Of a DNA stretch of 64,000 bases, positions 7,646 through 17,900 are shown one piece after another (the stretch's first letter is position 1; every line of letters starts with the position of its first letter). Under the pieces are notes generated by a model. The model made no database searches, was not told where the DNA came from, and saw only the letters and a list, made by a program, of their open reading frames with translations. Location: NCBI RefSeq assembly GCF_962719845.1, contig NZ_CAUIYF010000001.1:62001-126000 (forward strand), read 5' to 3'. Source of the DNA: Neisseria uirgultaei (lineage in GTDB: Bacteria > Pseudomonadota > Gammaproteobacteria > Burkholderiales > Neisseriaceae). Both the position numbers and the translations under genes were made by a program.

Positions 7646-9673
7646 TTACTCTGCCAATTCCACCTGCTCGTGCGCCATCAGTTCCTGACCGACATCATCC
7701 AACAACATCAAATAACGTTCGTAATTTTTCAAAATGTCGGCAATCAGCTCGTCCTTGTTCATATACTGCACATCGTACCCGACGCGCCCGTCGAAAAAAT
7801 AAGCGTAGGGTTTGTAAGTTGTCTGGTGCCGGATATGCGGCAGCTTGCCGTCGTTAATCAACTGGTCGGATACATCCTGCCCGACAGACTTAATCCCGTA
7901 CATAAAATCGCGCATCGTCTCTTTCCGAATAACGAACTCGATTGCAGGCTCGTCCTGATGAAACATCTTATCGACCCGGACGCTCAAACCGTATTCTTCC
8001 GAAAGCTCCCGTTGCAACTCGTGCATAGCGGGCGATGCGGTATGTTTGAGGAATTTTAAAATATCCTGCTCCTGTGTCTGGCTCATTATCCGCACCAGCC
8101 GTTCTTTCCACTTGCCGCCCGTCCAAAATACACTGGTAGGGTTAACCCGGGTCTCAAAATATTTCTTATCCGCACTCAAGCCTTTCCACAGGCTGAAACA
8201 CATTATCAGCATCAGCAGGGCAAACGGCAGGGAAACAATCAGGGTCATAGATTGCAGGTTGCCTAACCCGCCCGAGCGCATCAGCAAAACGGCAACGGCA
8301 GACATCAGCACGCCCCACATAACCGCCTGCCACCGTGGCGCGCTCAAGCCTTTGTCCCGATAGGTAATATTGTTCAGGACATAAATCCCGGAATCGGCAG
8401 AAGTTACAAAAAACAGGGAAATGACCAGCAGGCTGACGATGCTCGTCAATTCGGGCAGGGGGAGGTAATTAAAGAATTTAAAAAGCAGCGTTTCCGGAGA
8501 GGAGGTCATCTTTTCGAGCATTCCCCCCGCAACCCCGTCATTCAGCCAAATCGCCGTATTGCCGAAGACGGTAAACCACAAAACGCCGAACAGGCCGGGG
8601 ATGAGCAAAACCCCGAAGACAAACTCGCGGATGGTGCGCCCCTTTGAAATACGCGCGATAAACAAACCCACAAACGGCGCCCAAGAACACCACCACGCCC
8701 AATAAAGCACCGTCCAAGATTCAAACCACGGCTTGTGTTCCCGTTCGTACGCATAAGTTTTAAAACTGAGGCGCACCAGATTTTCGAGGTAGTTCCCTAT
8801 GTTGTCGCCGAATGCCGACAACAGATAAACAGTGGGGCCCGCCGCCAAAACAAAAAACAGCAGCAAAAACGCAAGGCCCAGGTTCAACTCGCTCAACACC
8901 TTCACGCCTTTCCCCACCCCGGATATTGCCGAAACGACGGCGAGGGACATGACGGCGGCGATAATCAAAACCTGCACGCTGAAGCTGTTTTCGGCAATCC
9001 AGCCCATTTCCTGCAATCCGGCGCCCAGTTGCGAAGCCCCGAACCCCAATGTGGTGATGATGCCGAAAAAAGTAGCAAGCAACGCCATAATATCAATGAC
9101 ATCGCCGAACCTTCCGGTAATTTTTTCTTTCAACAGGGGGTAAAAACAAGAACGCAGGGCGAGCGGCAGCTTGTAGCGGAAACCGAAATAAGCCAAAGCC
9201 AATGCAATCGTACCGTACACCGACCAGGCGTGAACGCCCCAATGGAACACCGTGTGCAGCAATGCCTGCTGCTGCCTGTATTCCGGCGTACCGGCCGTAA
9301 TGTCCGAAAAATAATGCATCAACGGCTCTGCCACGCCGAAAAACATCAGGCCCACGCCCATCCCGGCCGCAAACAGCATCGCCAGCCACGACAGGAAGCC
9401 GAATTCCGGCACATCTTCATCCCGTCCGAGCCTGATGTTTCCCAAACTGCTGACCGAGAGTATCAGCAGGAAACCCAGAAAAATGGAAAACGTTAAAACA
9501 TAAAACCAGCTGAACTCGGTAAAAATGACTTCTTTTGCCCGGTCGAGCCACATCTGCACCTGATCCGGCACGGTTAAAACCAATACCACCAAAACACACA
9601 CGAAAAACAAAGTCGTCAAAATAACCATCGGATTAAATGACGTTCGGCTTTCTATAAATTCAGACAGGGACAA
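7646..9673 (-). CDS. betT: BCCT-family betaine/choline/carnitine transporter
   Basis: A 675-residue, 12-helix Na+- or H+-coupled transporter for quaternary ammonium osmolytes. The family signature WAWWCSWAPFVGLFIARIS is present, as is the paired Gly-rich segment GMGVGLMFFGVAEP. A cytosolic C-terminal tail of about 150 residues (DILKFLKHTASPA onward) matches the long BetT-type tails linked to osmosensing. The start is TTG 9673, preceded by AAAGGAG and AGAAGG; ATG 9628 is a weaker alternative. It faces an AT-rich region of nearly 290 bases shared with the divergent gene at 9962. Substrate choice is inferred from the family. Confidence 0.85.
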   Translation of the reverse strand: MSLSEFIESRTSFNPMVILTTLFFVCVLVVLVLTVPDQVQMWLDRAKEVIFTEFSWFYVLTFSIFLGFLLILSVSSLGNIRLGRDEDVPEFGFLSWLAMLFAAGMGVGLMFFGVAEPLMHYFSDITAGTPEYRQQQALLHTVFHWGVHAWSVYGTIALALAYFGFRYKLPLALRSCFYPLLKEKITGRFGDVIDIMALLATFFGIITTLGFGASQLGAGLQEMGWIAENSFSVQVLIIAAVMSLAVVSAISGVGKGVKVLSELNLGLAFLLLFFVLAAGPTVYLLSAFGDNIGNYLENLVRLSFKTYAYEREHKPWFESWTVLYWAWWCSWAPFVGLFIARISKGRTIREFVFGVLLIPGLFGVLWFTVFGNTAIWLNDGVAGGMLEKMTSSPETLLFKFFNYLPLPELTSIVSLLVISLFFVTSADSGIYVLNNITYRDKGLSAPRWQAVMWGVLMSAVAVLLMRSGGLGNLQSMTLIVSLPFALLMLIMCFSLWKGLSADKKYFETRVNPTSVFWTGGKWKERLVRIMSQTQEQDILKFLKHTASPAMHELQRELSEEYGLSVRVDKMFHQDEPAIEFVIRKETMRDFMYGIKSVGQDVSDQLINDGKLPHIRHQTTYKPYAYFFDGRVGYDVQYMNKDELIADILKNYERYLMLLDDVGQELMAHEQVELAE

Positions 9674-9961
9674 ACCTTCTCACTCCTTTGTTAAAAACAG
9701 ACAAACCCGGTCATCGGGCAAAGCGGTCAAAACCTGCCGGCAAAATACCGGCTTCCGGATGACGAAATGCACAAACCGGCCGAAATTGTTATAATCGAAA
9801 AAATTAAAAATCAATACAGATTATTCTATCAGATTGATTTATCGATATTTATTATATCATTAATATAGTTTGATTTCAAACCGGCGGAAAATGCGCCGCC
9901 CGCCGCAGGCGCGCCCTCCCCGCCATCGGGGCGTTTAACGCCGGATTGCCGATGCGGTACA
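9674..9961. promoter_or_regulatory. AT-rich divergent intergenic region
   Basis: This 288-base gap between betT (minus) and the PF10136 gene (plus) holds no ORF. The stretch 9785-9880 is strongly AT-rich with many TATA/ATTA steps and probably carries both promoters. I could not fix a well-spaced -35/-10 pair for either gene. No uptake sequence is present. Confidence 0.4.
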
Positions 9962-11968
9962 ATGGCTGATATGAAGAAAATTACCCCTCAAAACCTGCGC
10001 CCCCTGCTTTCGGAAAGCCTCGGACATACCGATTTTGTCAACGTCCTCAACGCATTGATTAAATTTTTGCGCCGTGGCGGCAAAAAATGCGCGGGGGAGC
10101 GTTTCGACCTGATCATCGACACATTCAAACAAGACAGGGAATTGCTCTCCCGCTTCAGCCGGTGTTTTTACATCTGGCTCGCGCAAATACACATTTATCC
10201 GGCACTCATCAAACTCGGCATCTTCTCGCGCCACAGCTTTGCCCGGGAAATGGGCATACGCATCTACGAACGCTTCAGCCCGTCATATAAAGATTTTGCC
10301 AACTTGGGCGAAGTCTTCCTTTATCTTTTCCATTCCGAAAACGACGACAAATGGCTACAAACGCTCAATATCCGCCAATGGCTGGTTTTATACGAACTCA
10401 TCCGGAGCCACGCCGAACCGTCCAAATTGCAGACGGCGGGCATCCGCCTTGCCGATGCCCGTTTGCGCGCCATCGAAATGCTGTCTGTCTGGACGGCATC
10501 CGAAGCCATCGAACCCGACCTCATCCGCATCTCCCCGCGCCTGCTGGAAGCCGATTCTTCCTTCGTCGCCCTCCAGCGCGAAACCGCCAAACTGGTCGAA
10601 CACTACCGCAACGGCACCGCGCCTTACGACACCGCCCACCTCGAAGTGATGTTCGACCAATGTTTCAGCCAGATTGACTATTTGCGCCGCAAAGGGACGG
10701 GGGCCGGCTCCGGTTCGTCGGTCAAAGTCGCCCACCTGCTCGAACGGCTCCGGCAGACCGTAGGCCGTCTGAAGCTGCTCACCGACATCCAAACCGGTGC
10801 CGGCAACAGCAACCGCCTGACCATCGCGCTGATGAACTCCCTCATCTACGCGGCGGTCGAACAATACAGCACCCGCCACCTGCGCCGCAGCAGCATCCGT
10901 ATGCTCGCCCGCAGCATTACCGAAAACAAAAGCCACCACGGCGAACACTACATCACCCGCAACCGCAAAGAATATTTCAAAATGTTCTACTCGGCGGCAG
11001 GCGGCGGCATCATCATCGCCCTGATGGCGTTGCTCAAAATCCGCATCGGCACACTCGGCCTCAGCCCCTTCCTCGCCTCCTTGTCGGCGGGGTTCAACTA
11101 CGGCATCGGCTTTATGATCATCCATATGCTGCACTGCACCGTCGCCACCAAACAGCCCGCCATGACCGCCGCCAGCTTCGCCGAACAGGTCGATCTCAAC
11201 GAAGGCGGCAAAGCGGTGGACAACAAGCTCGCCAAGCTCCTTATCGACGTATGCCGCTCCCAAAGCGTCGCCGTCTTCGGCAACGTTTCCATCGCCATCC
11301 TTTTGGCGTGTGCCATATCGTTCGGCTATGCCCATCTGCACCAACAGCCTATACTTGATGCCCACACCACCGCCTACCAGTTCAAATCCATAGACATCAT
11401 CAATCATCCGACCCTATGGTATGCCGCTATTGCGGGCTTGTGGCTGTTCTGTTCCGGCATCATCGCAGGCTTCTTCGACAACCGCGCCGACTACCTCAAC
11501 CTGCGCCAACGCCTGCCCTTCAATCCCTTGTTGCGCAAAATCATGCGCCCCAAACCCCGCCGCGTCCTCGCCGCCTATATCCACAAACACTACGGCTCGC
11601 TGGCAGGCAACTTCATCTTCGGGATGCTCTTGGGTATGACCGGCTATTTCGGACACCTACTCGGGCTGCCGCTGGACATCCGCCACGTCGCCTTTTCCTC
11701 CGCCAACCTCGGCTATGCCGCCGTCAGCGGCAACGTCGGTTTGGGCACGTTCGTACTCGGCATTTTCAGCGTCCTCGCCATCGGCCTGGTCAACCTATGC
11801 GTCAGCTTCAGTCTCGCCCTCTTCGTCGCCCTGCGCTCGCGCGGCACGAAAATCGGCAGCATCCGCAACCTGATCAAAAGTTTTTGGAATCAGATTAAAA
11901 GCAATCCCTGCATACTTTTCCTCCCGCCCGCCAAAGGACAGGGACACCCTCCTTCGGACAAGCCTTAA
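9962..11968 (+). CDS. gcr: PF10136-family membrane protein ('site-specific recombinase' Gcr)
   Basis: A 668-residue protein with a soluble helical N-terminal half (residues 1-330) and a C-terminal half of about six membrane helices. The conserved phrase HCTVATKQPAMTAASFAEQV marks the family Pfam calls SpecificRecomb. I see no tyrosine- or serine-recombinase catalytic motif, and a polytopic membrane protein is an unlikely recombinase, so the usual name is probably wrong. The start could be ATG 9962 or ATG 9971; neither has a strong ribosome-binding site. An AGGCCGTCTGAA-type uptake sequence lies inside at 10763-10774. Confidence 0.8.
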   Translation: MADMKKITPQNLRPLLSESLGHTDFVNVLNALIKFLRRGGKKCAGERFDLIIDTFKQDRELLSRFSRCFYIWLAQIHIYPALIKLGIFSRHSFAREMGIRIYERFSPSYKDFANLGEVFLYLFHSENDDKWLQTLNIRQWLVLYELIRSHAEPSKLQTAGIRLADARLRAIEMLSVWTASEAIEPDLIRISPRLLEADSSFVALQRETAKLVEHYRNGTAPYDTAHLEVMFDQCFSQIDYLRRKGTGAGSGSSVKVAHLLERLRQTVGRLKLLTDIQTGAGNSNRLTIALMNSLIYAAVEQYSTRHLRRSSIRMLARSITENKSHHGEHYITRNRKEYFKMFYSAAGGGIIIALMALLKIRIGTLGLSPFLASLSAGFNYGIGFMIIHMLHCTVATKQPAMTAASFAEQVDLNEGGKAVDNKLAKLLIDVCRSQSVAVFGNVSIAILLACAISFGYAHLHQQPILDAHTTAYQFKSIDIINHPTLWYAAIAGLWLFCSGIIAGFFDNRADYLNLRQRLPFNPLLRKIMRPKPRRVLAAYIHKHYGSLAGNFIFGMLLGMTGYFGHLLGLPLDIRHVAFSSANLGYAAVSGNVGLGTFVLGIFSVLAIGLVNLCVSFSLALFVALRSRGTKIGSIRNLIKSFWNQIKSNPCILFLPPAKGQGHPPSDKP

Positions 11969-12040
11969 CCGGCAATGCCGTCTGAAGCGGGCTTCGCCCC
12001 GAATACCACCCTGATGCGGAAATCCCCATAAAAGGATGCA

Positions 12041-12081
12041 AAAATGCCGTCCGAACCGAAACGTGGTTCAGACGGCATTTT
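12041..12081. terminator. DUS-type bidirectional terminator between gcr and mltB
   Basis: AAAATGCCGTCCGAACC and GGTTCAGACGGCATTTT form a 17-base stem with a single mismatch (the left uptake sequence reads GTCC instead of GTCT). A runs and T runs flank both sides. Another DUS (ATGCCGTCTGAA) is at 11975-11986. Confidence 0.8.
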
Positions 12082-12089
12082 AAAAAACA

Positions 12090-13181
12090 CTACAATCCTG
12101 GGCCGCCAAGCGAATTGGCAATGTCCCTGACCGCCGTTACATACATCCGGCTGTGGTTGTACTGCCATACCGTATAAAAATTGTTCAAACCCAAATAATA
12201 TTCAAACACGCCCGGTGCGGTTTCCAGTTTGAACAAAACCGCCTTTTCATCATCTGCGAGCGTTTCCCCAGGTATGATGCCGTACGCCTTCAAATCCGCC
12301 ACCGTCCGCGTCAGGGCGGTTTTTTCGCCAATGATTTCCTGAACATCCGCACCCGGTGCCAACGTCGCCGGCACCAGCATTTTCCCGCCCGTGCGCCAAC
12401 CGTGCTGCTTCATATAATTGGCAACCGATGCCGCGACATCGCCGACGTTGCCCCATATGTCCCGATGTCCGTCCCCGTCATAATCCACCGCCCATTTCCG
12501 GTAGCTCGAAGGCATAAATTGCGGCATCCCCATTGCGCCCGCATAGCTGCCTTTAAAGGCGAAAACATCGCTGCCTTCTTCTTTTGCCAGCTTTAAAAGC
12601 TCGACCAATTCGTTTTGGAAAAACCCTGCGCGACGGGGATAATCGAAGCCTAAAGTCGCCAATGCGTCCGCCACACGGAAACTGCCCGTATTTTTGCCGT
12701 AATTCGTTTCAATCCCGATAACCGCCACGATAAGCTCGGCAGGCACGCCGTATTTTTGCGCCACATCATCGACAACCGCGCGGTTTTCCGCATAAAACCG
12801 GCGCGCACCGTGAAATTTTGCCCTGCCCGAATTTCCCGTGCGGAACTCATACCACGGACGCGATGTGGAAGGACGGTGCATAATATTGATGATGCCCGCC
12901 TTGTAAGCCGCTTTATCAAAAAAATCCTGCCATTCCGCCCGAGAAAAATCCCCTTTCCCGACTTCATCGTCCACAAAACGGCGGACATTTGCATTGGCGG
13001 CAAACCCGCCCTCGGCGACCGGTACGGCTGCCGCGTCAAACGCGGGGCGGCTTTCTTTTTTCATTTCATCCGCGCGGGGGGCTTGGGCTTCATTTGCCTG
13101 GGGCGGGCGGGCCTCCATCACCGTACAGGCAGACAAAGCCGCCAAACAAATTGCCAACGGCAGTATTTTTCTCTTTTTCAT
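12090..13181 (-). CDS. mltB: Membrane-bound lytic murein transglycosylase B
   Basis: A 363-residue lipoprotein that cleaves peptidoglycan between MurNAc and GlcNAc to give 1,6-anhydro ends. The lipobox LAALSAC (Cys22) follows a short KKRK signal sequence. The MltB/Slt catalytic block is visible: GIETNYGKNTG with the general-acid Glu, AFKGSYAGAMGMPQFMPSS, then YDGDGHRDIWGNVGDVAAS. ATG 13181 is chosen over the longer frame because the signal peptide starts there and GGAAT precedes it. Ape1, encoded 6 kb away, would supply its de-O-acetylated substrate. Confidence 0.93.
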   Translation of the reverse strand: MKKRKILPLAICLAALSACTVMEARPPQANEAQAPRADEMKKESRPAFDAAAVPVAEGGFAANANVRRFVDDEVGKGDFSRAEWQDFFDKAAYKAGIINIMHRPSTSRPWYEFRTGNSGRAKFHGARRFYAENRAVVDDVAQKYGVPAELIVAVIGIETNYGKNTGSFRVADALATLGFDYPRRAGFFQNELVELLKLAKEEGSDVFAFKGSYAGAMGMPQFMPSSYRKWAVDYDGDGHRDIWGNVGDVAASVANYMKQHGWRTGGKMLVPATLAPGADVQEIIGEKTALTRTVADLKAYGIIPGETLADDEKAVLFKLETAPGVFEYYLGLNNFYTVWQYNHSRMYVTAVRDIANSLGGPGL

Positions 13182-13340
13182 CAATACATTCCGAACAAAT
13201 AGGGTAAGTGGGAAAGTGGCACAAGAGCGCGGCGCGAAATGCGGCATCCGGCGCAATCGGCGGCTTTGCGGAATGCCGCGCGTTGCCTTTTGCACCGCCC
13301 GAAATCCGTGTGCCGCCGCCGGAAATGCCGTATTTGCCCG

Positions 13341-14768
13341 CTATCCGCAATATCGGCAGTCCAATATGTCTTTGCGGATGTCGTTCAGCAGGAAGGCTGC
13401 GGTATCTTCGTGTTCCGCCTGAACAAAGGTGAAAAGTCGGGCGATAATTTTGCCGATGAAGACTTTTTGCAGGGCGCAGGCATCGGTCAGGGTGTGTTCC
13501 TGCAAGAAGCTGCGGATGTCTTCGGGTAAGGTGTAATCACGGGCGACGGCGGCAAAGCGGGCATCGGTTTGCAGGCGGTCGAGCAGGGTTTGGTTTTTGT
13601 CCAACCTGATGCCAGCTTCTTTTTCTTCGGCGGTGGCGCGGACGAACTGGTCGTAAATTTCGGCATAAAGCATATCGTTCGGGCCTTCAAAAATCGTGAA
13701 GGGGCGGATGTCGATAGCGATATTGCCGGCGGGGTGTCCGCGTTCAAAACCCTTCGCACCCAAGAGTTTTTGCAACATTTGCGCGGCGGCGTAAGTGTAT
13801 TCCGTGGCGAGGGTTTTGATGATGTTCGCCTCCATCAGCTGATGGGCGACAGGCGCGACGGGCGAAACGGAATGGCAGACGTAGCGGTAAAGAATCTCGG
13901 AAACCTGATGGCGGCGTTGGATTTCGCGGCGTTCGTAATCGACGAATTTGATGTCGTGGCGGACGTATTGGTTCAGGTTTTCAAGGATGTATTCCATAAT
14001 GCCGTGCGTCATGCCGATCAGTTGCAGGCGGCTGCGGATAAAGATGTTTTGGAACGCGCGCAAACCGGCGGCGTCGCCCTGAGAGAGTTTCATCACGGCA
14101 GCGGCAGGCATTTGGGCATCGATGCGGTTGACGGCGTAACGGACGGCGCGCAGACCTTCGGATGCGAGGGTTTCGCAGCGGATGTATGTTTTGGGGACGA
14201 GCAGCAGGTCGATGACTTTGGCGAGTTTGCCGTTTTTGCGCTCTTTGGCGGCGACGAGGAGGAAGTCGCTCTGCGAGTTGCCCTGCCAGTATTTCGCGGC
14301 GTTGACGTAAATGGTTTTATCGTCGGTATATTCGTAGTAGGACTGCATTTCGCGGGCAATCGCCGCGCCGGAGGTTTCGGGTTCGGTAATGCCCAAACCG
14401 CCGCCCTCGCCTTTGAAAATCATCTCCAAACCCTGTGCGATTTGTGCTTCGCCGCCGAATTCTTGCAGAGGCTGCAACACCAGCGCGCCTTCGATGCCGG
14501 TACGCAGCGTAACGGGCACGCCGTAATGCCCCGCAATCCGCAATACTTCCTGAATTTCAAACTGGCTGCCCTTGCGCCCGCCGTGTTTTTTGTCGAGGAA
14601 GGGCAGCAGCAAACCCGCATGCTTCAAGGCAAGCCATTTGTCTTCGGGCAGGTATCGCATCAGGTCGATGCCGTCTGAAAAAATGCGGCGGAATGCGGAT
14701 TCGATGTGCTTTAAAAAAGCAGCCGTGTCCATAGTTGACGGCTGCGCGCTCGGTTCGGTGTGTATCAT
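13341..14768 (-). CDS. Acyl-CoA dehydrogenase-like flavoprotein
   Basis: A 475-residue member of the acyl-CoA dehydrogenase superfamily. Visible signatures are GGLGITEPETSGAAIA (FAD/substrate region), KYWQGNSQSDFLLVA, and the C-terminal catalytic-base segment FTIFEGPNDMLYAEI. It is clearly shorter than the roughly 814-residue proteobacterial FadE. ATG 14768 is preferred because AGAGGAAG precedes it. It stands alone rather than beside beta-oxidation genes. An uptake sequence lies inside (14669-14680). Its natural substrate is unclear. Confidence 0.8.
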   Translation of the reverse strand: MIHTEPSAQPSTMDTAAFLKHIESAFRRIFSDGIDLMRYLPEDKWLALKHAGLLLPFLDKKHGGRKGSQFEIQEVLRIAGHYGVPVTLRTGIEGALVLQPLQEFGGEAQIAQGLEMIFKGEGGGLGITEPETSGAAIAREMQSYYEYTDDKTIYVNAAKYWQGNSQSDFLLVAAKERKNGKLAKVIDLLLVPKTYIRCETLASEGLRAVRYAVNRIDAQMPAAAVMKLSQGDAAGLRAFQNIFIRSRLQLIGMTHGIMEYILENLNQYVRHDIKFVDYERREIQRRHQVSEILYRYVCHSVSPVAPVAHQLMEANIIKTLATEYTYAAAQMLQKLLGAKGFERGHPAGNIAIDIRPFTIFEGPNDMLYAEIYDQFVRATAEEKEAGIRLDKNQTLLDRLQTDARFAAVARDYTLPEDIRSFLQEHTLTDACALQKVFIGKIIARLFTFVQAEHEDTAAFLLNDIRKDILDCRYCG

Positions 14769-14908
14769 CGGCTTCCTCTGTCGGTTCCCATTAATCGGCG
14801 GCCGGTCAAACCGCCTGCCACAGTTTAGAGTTGATTTTCTAAACTTTACCACAAAGTGCGCCGGGCAACAATCCGCCGGCCTTTCAGACGGCATCGCGCA
14901 CCCTCCCG

Positions 14909-14917
14909 TGCTAAAAT
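14909..14917 (+). promoter_or_regulatory. Candidate extended -10 promoter for mfd
   Basis: TGCTAAAAT (TG at 14909-14910, TAAAAT at 14912-14917) matches an extended -10 element. The start codon is 36 bases downstream. No good -35 box is present at the usual spacing, as is common for extended -10 sites. A DUS (TTCAGACGGCAT) lies at 14883-14894. Confidence 0.4.
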
Positions 14918-14952
14918 GACTGTTTGCATCACTGTCCGCCTATTGCCGCACT

Positions 14953-17900
14953 ATGACCTACCCCATCCCCAAACCCCGTGAAAAATCCCGTTGGCCCAAT
15001 CTTTCGCAAGGCTCGCTGCCCTTGGCTTTGGCGCGTTATCTGCCGCATAAGCGGCTCAAAGTCGTGCTGACCCAAGATGCGGAACAGGCGTTGCGCCTTC
15101 AGACGGCGTGGCGGTTTTTCCGTCCGCACGATACGGCGGTGTTCCTGCCGGACTGGGAAACGCTGCCTTACGAGCGTTTTTCGCCGCATCAGGATTTGGT
15201 GTCGGAGCGGCTGTCGGCGTTGTGGCAGATTAAAAGCGGCGCGGCGGATGTGTTGTTCGTGCCGGTTGCCACGGCGATGCAGAAGCTGCCGCCTGTGCCG
15301 TTTCTGGCAGGGCGCACGTTTTGGCTGAAAACAGGGCAGACTTTGGATATAGGCCGTCTGAAAAGCGATTTAGTGGATGCAGGTTATAACCATGTTTCCC
15401 ACGTTGTCGCGGCGGGCGAGTTTGCCGTGCGTGGCGGCATTGTCGATTTGTTCCCGATGGGCAGCGAAATGCCGTACCGCATCGATTTGTTCGACGATGA
15501 AATCGACAGTATCAAAACTTTCGATACCGAGACGCAGCGCACCATCTCCCCCGTTTCCGAAATCCGCCTGCTGCCGGCGCACGAGTTCCCCACCGACAGC
15601 GAGGCGCAAAAGATTTTCCGCAGCCGTTTCCGCGAGGAAGTTGATGGCAATCCGAACGATGCCGCTGTGTATAAAGCCGTCAGCAACGGTCATTTCGGCG
15701 CAGGCGTGGAATATTATCTGCCGCTGTTTTTTGAAAACGAGCTGGAAACGCTATTTGACTATATCGGCGAAGATGCGCTGTTTGTCTCTTTGGGCGATGT
15801 TCACGCCGAGGCAAACCGCTTTTGGAGCGATGTCAAATCGCGTTACGCCATGGCGCAGGGCGACGAAACCTATCCGCCTTTGCTTCCACAGCATTTGTAT
15901 CTCTCTGCCGACGTATTCGCAGGCCGTCTGAAAAACTACGGACAAGTTCTGCCCGATGTTTCCGGCAAGGAACACACCCTGCCCGACCTTGCCGTCAACC
16001 GCCAATCCGACGAGCCTTTGCAGGCATTGAAGGACTTTCAGACGGCGTTTGAAGGACGGATTTTGCTGTGCGCCGAAAGTTTGGGACGGCGCGAAACCAT
16101 GCTCGGCTTCTTGCAGCAAAACGGCTTGAAAGCCAAACCCGTGTCCGACTGGCAGGGCTTTTTATCGGCACACGAGCCGCTGATGATTACTGTTGCGCCG
16201 TTGGCATACGGGTTTAAGTTAGAAGATCAAAACATCGCGGTTATTACCGAATCCGATCTTTATCAATATGTTGCCCGCTCGCGCAAACATCATCGCAAGA
16301 AACACGCCGCCGTTTCAGACGGCCTGTTGCGCGACCTTGCCGAAATCAGCATCGGCGATCCCGTCGTGCACGAAGAACACGGCATCGGTCGATATATGGG
16401 CTTGGTCACAATGGACTTGGGCGGCGAAACCAACGAAATGATGTTGCTCGAATACGCAGGCGAAGCGCAGCTTTATGTGCCCGTTTCGCAACTGCATTTA
16501 ATCAGCCGCTACTCCGGTCAGGCGCATGAGAACGTCGCCCTGCACAAGCTCGGCAGCGGCGCGTGGAACAAGGCGAAGCGCAAAGCCGCCGAAAAAGCGC
16601 GCGATACCGCCGCCGAGTTGCTCAACCTCTACGCCCGACGCGCTGCCCAATCGGGACACAAGTTTGAAATCAACGAGTTGGACTATCAGGCGTTTGCCGA
16701 CGGTTTCGGCTACGAGGAAACCGAAGACCAGGCCGCCGCCATCGCCGCCGTGATTAAAGATTTGACGCAGGCGAAGCCGATGGACCGCCTTGTGTGCGGC
16801 GATGTCGGTTTCGGCAAAACCGAAGTCGCCCTGCGCGCCGCGTTTGTGGCGGTAATGGGTGGCAAACAGGTCGCCGTACTCGCCCCGACCACGCTTCTGG
16901 TCGAGCAGCACGCGCAAAACTTTGCCGACCGCTTCGCCGATTTCCCCGTGAAAGTCGCCGGCCTTTCGCGTTTCAACAACAGCAAAGCCACCAAAGCCGC
17001 GCTCGAAGGCATGGCGGACGGCACGGTCGATATCGTTATCGGTACGCACAAATTGGTGCAGGACGACATCAAATTCAAAAACTTAGGGCTAGTCATCATT
17101 GACGAAGAACACCGTTTCGGCGTGCGTCAGAAAGAGCAGCTCAAACGCCTGCGCGCCAATGTCGATATCCTCACCATGACCGCCACGCCGATTCCGCGCA
17201 CCCTCAGCATGGCACTCGAAGGCCTGCGCGACTTCTCACTGATTACCACTGCACCCAGCCGCCGTCTCGCCGTCAAAACCTTTGTCAAACCGTTCAGCGA
17301 AGGCAGCGTGCGCGAAGCCGTATTGCGCGAACTCAAACGCGGCGGGCAGGTTTTTTTCCTGCACAATGAAGTGGATACCATCGAAAATATGCGCGAGCGG
17401 CTGGAAACCCTGCTGCCCGAAGCCCGCATCTGCGTGGCGCACGGACAACTGCGCGAGCGCGAGCTGGAGCAAGTCATGCGCGACTTTTTGCAGCAAAGGT
17501 TTAACGTGTTGCTCTGTTCCACCATCATCGAAACCGGCATCGACATCCCCAACGCCAACACCATCATCATCAACCGCGCCGACAAATTCGGGCTGGCGCA
17601 ACTGCACCAGCTTCGCGGGCGCGTCGGCCGCAGTCACCACCAAGCCTACGCCTACCTGCTCACGCCCGAATACATCACCAAAGACGCAGAAAAACGCCTC
17701 GACGCCATTGCGGCGGCAGACGAACTCGGCGCAGGTTTCACCCTCGCCATGCAGGATTTGGAAATCCGCGGCGCAGGCGAAATCCTCGGCGAAGGACAGT
17801 CCGGCGAAATGATACAGGTCGGCTTCACGCTCTACACCGAAATGCTCAAACAAGCCGTGCGCGACCTCAAAAAAGGCCGCCAGCCCGATCTCGACGCACC

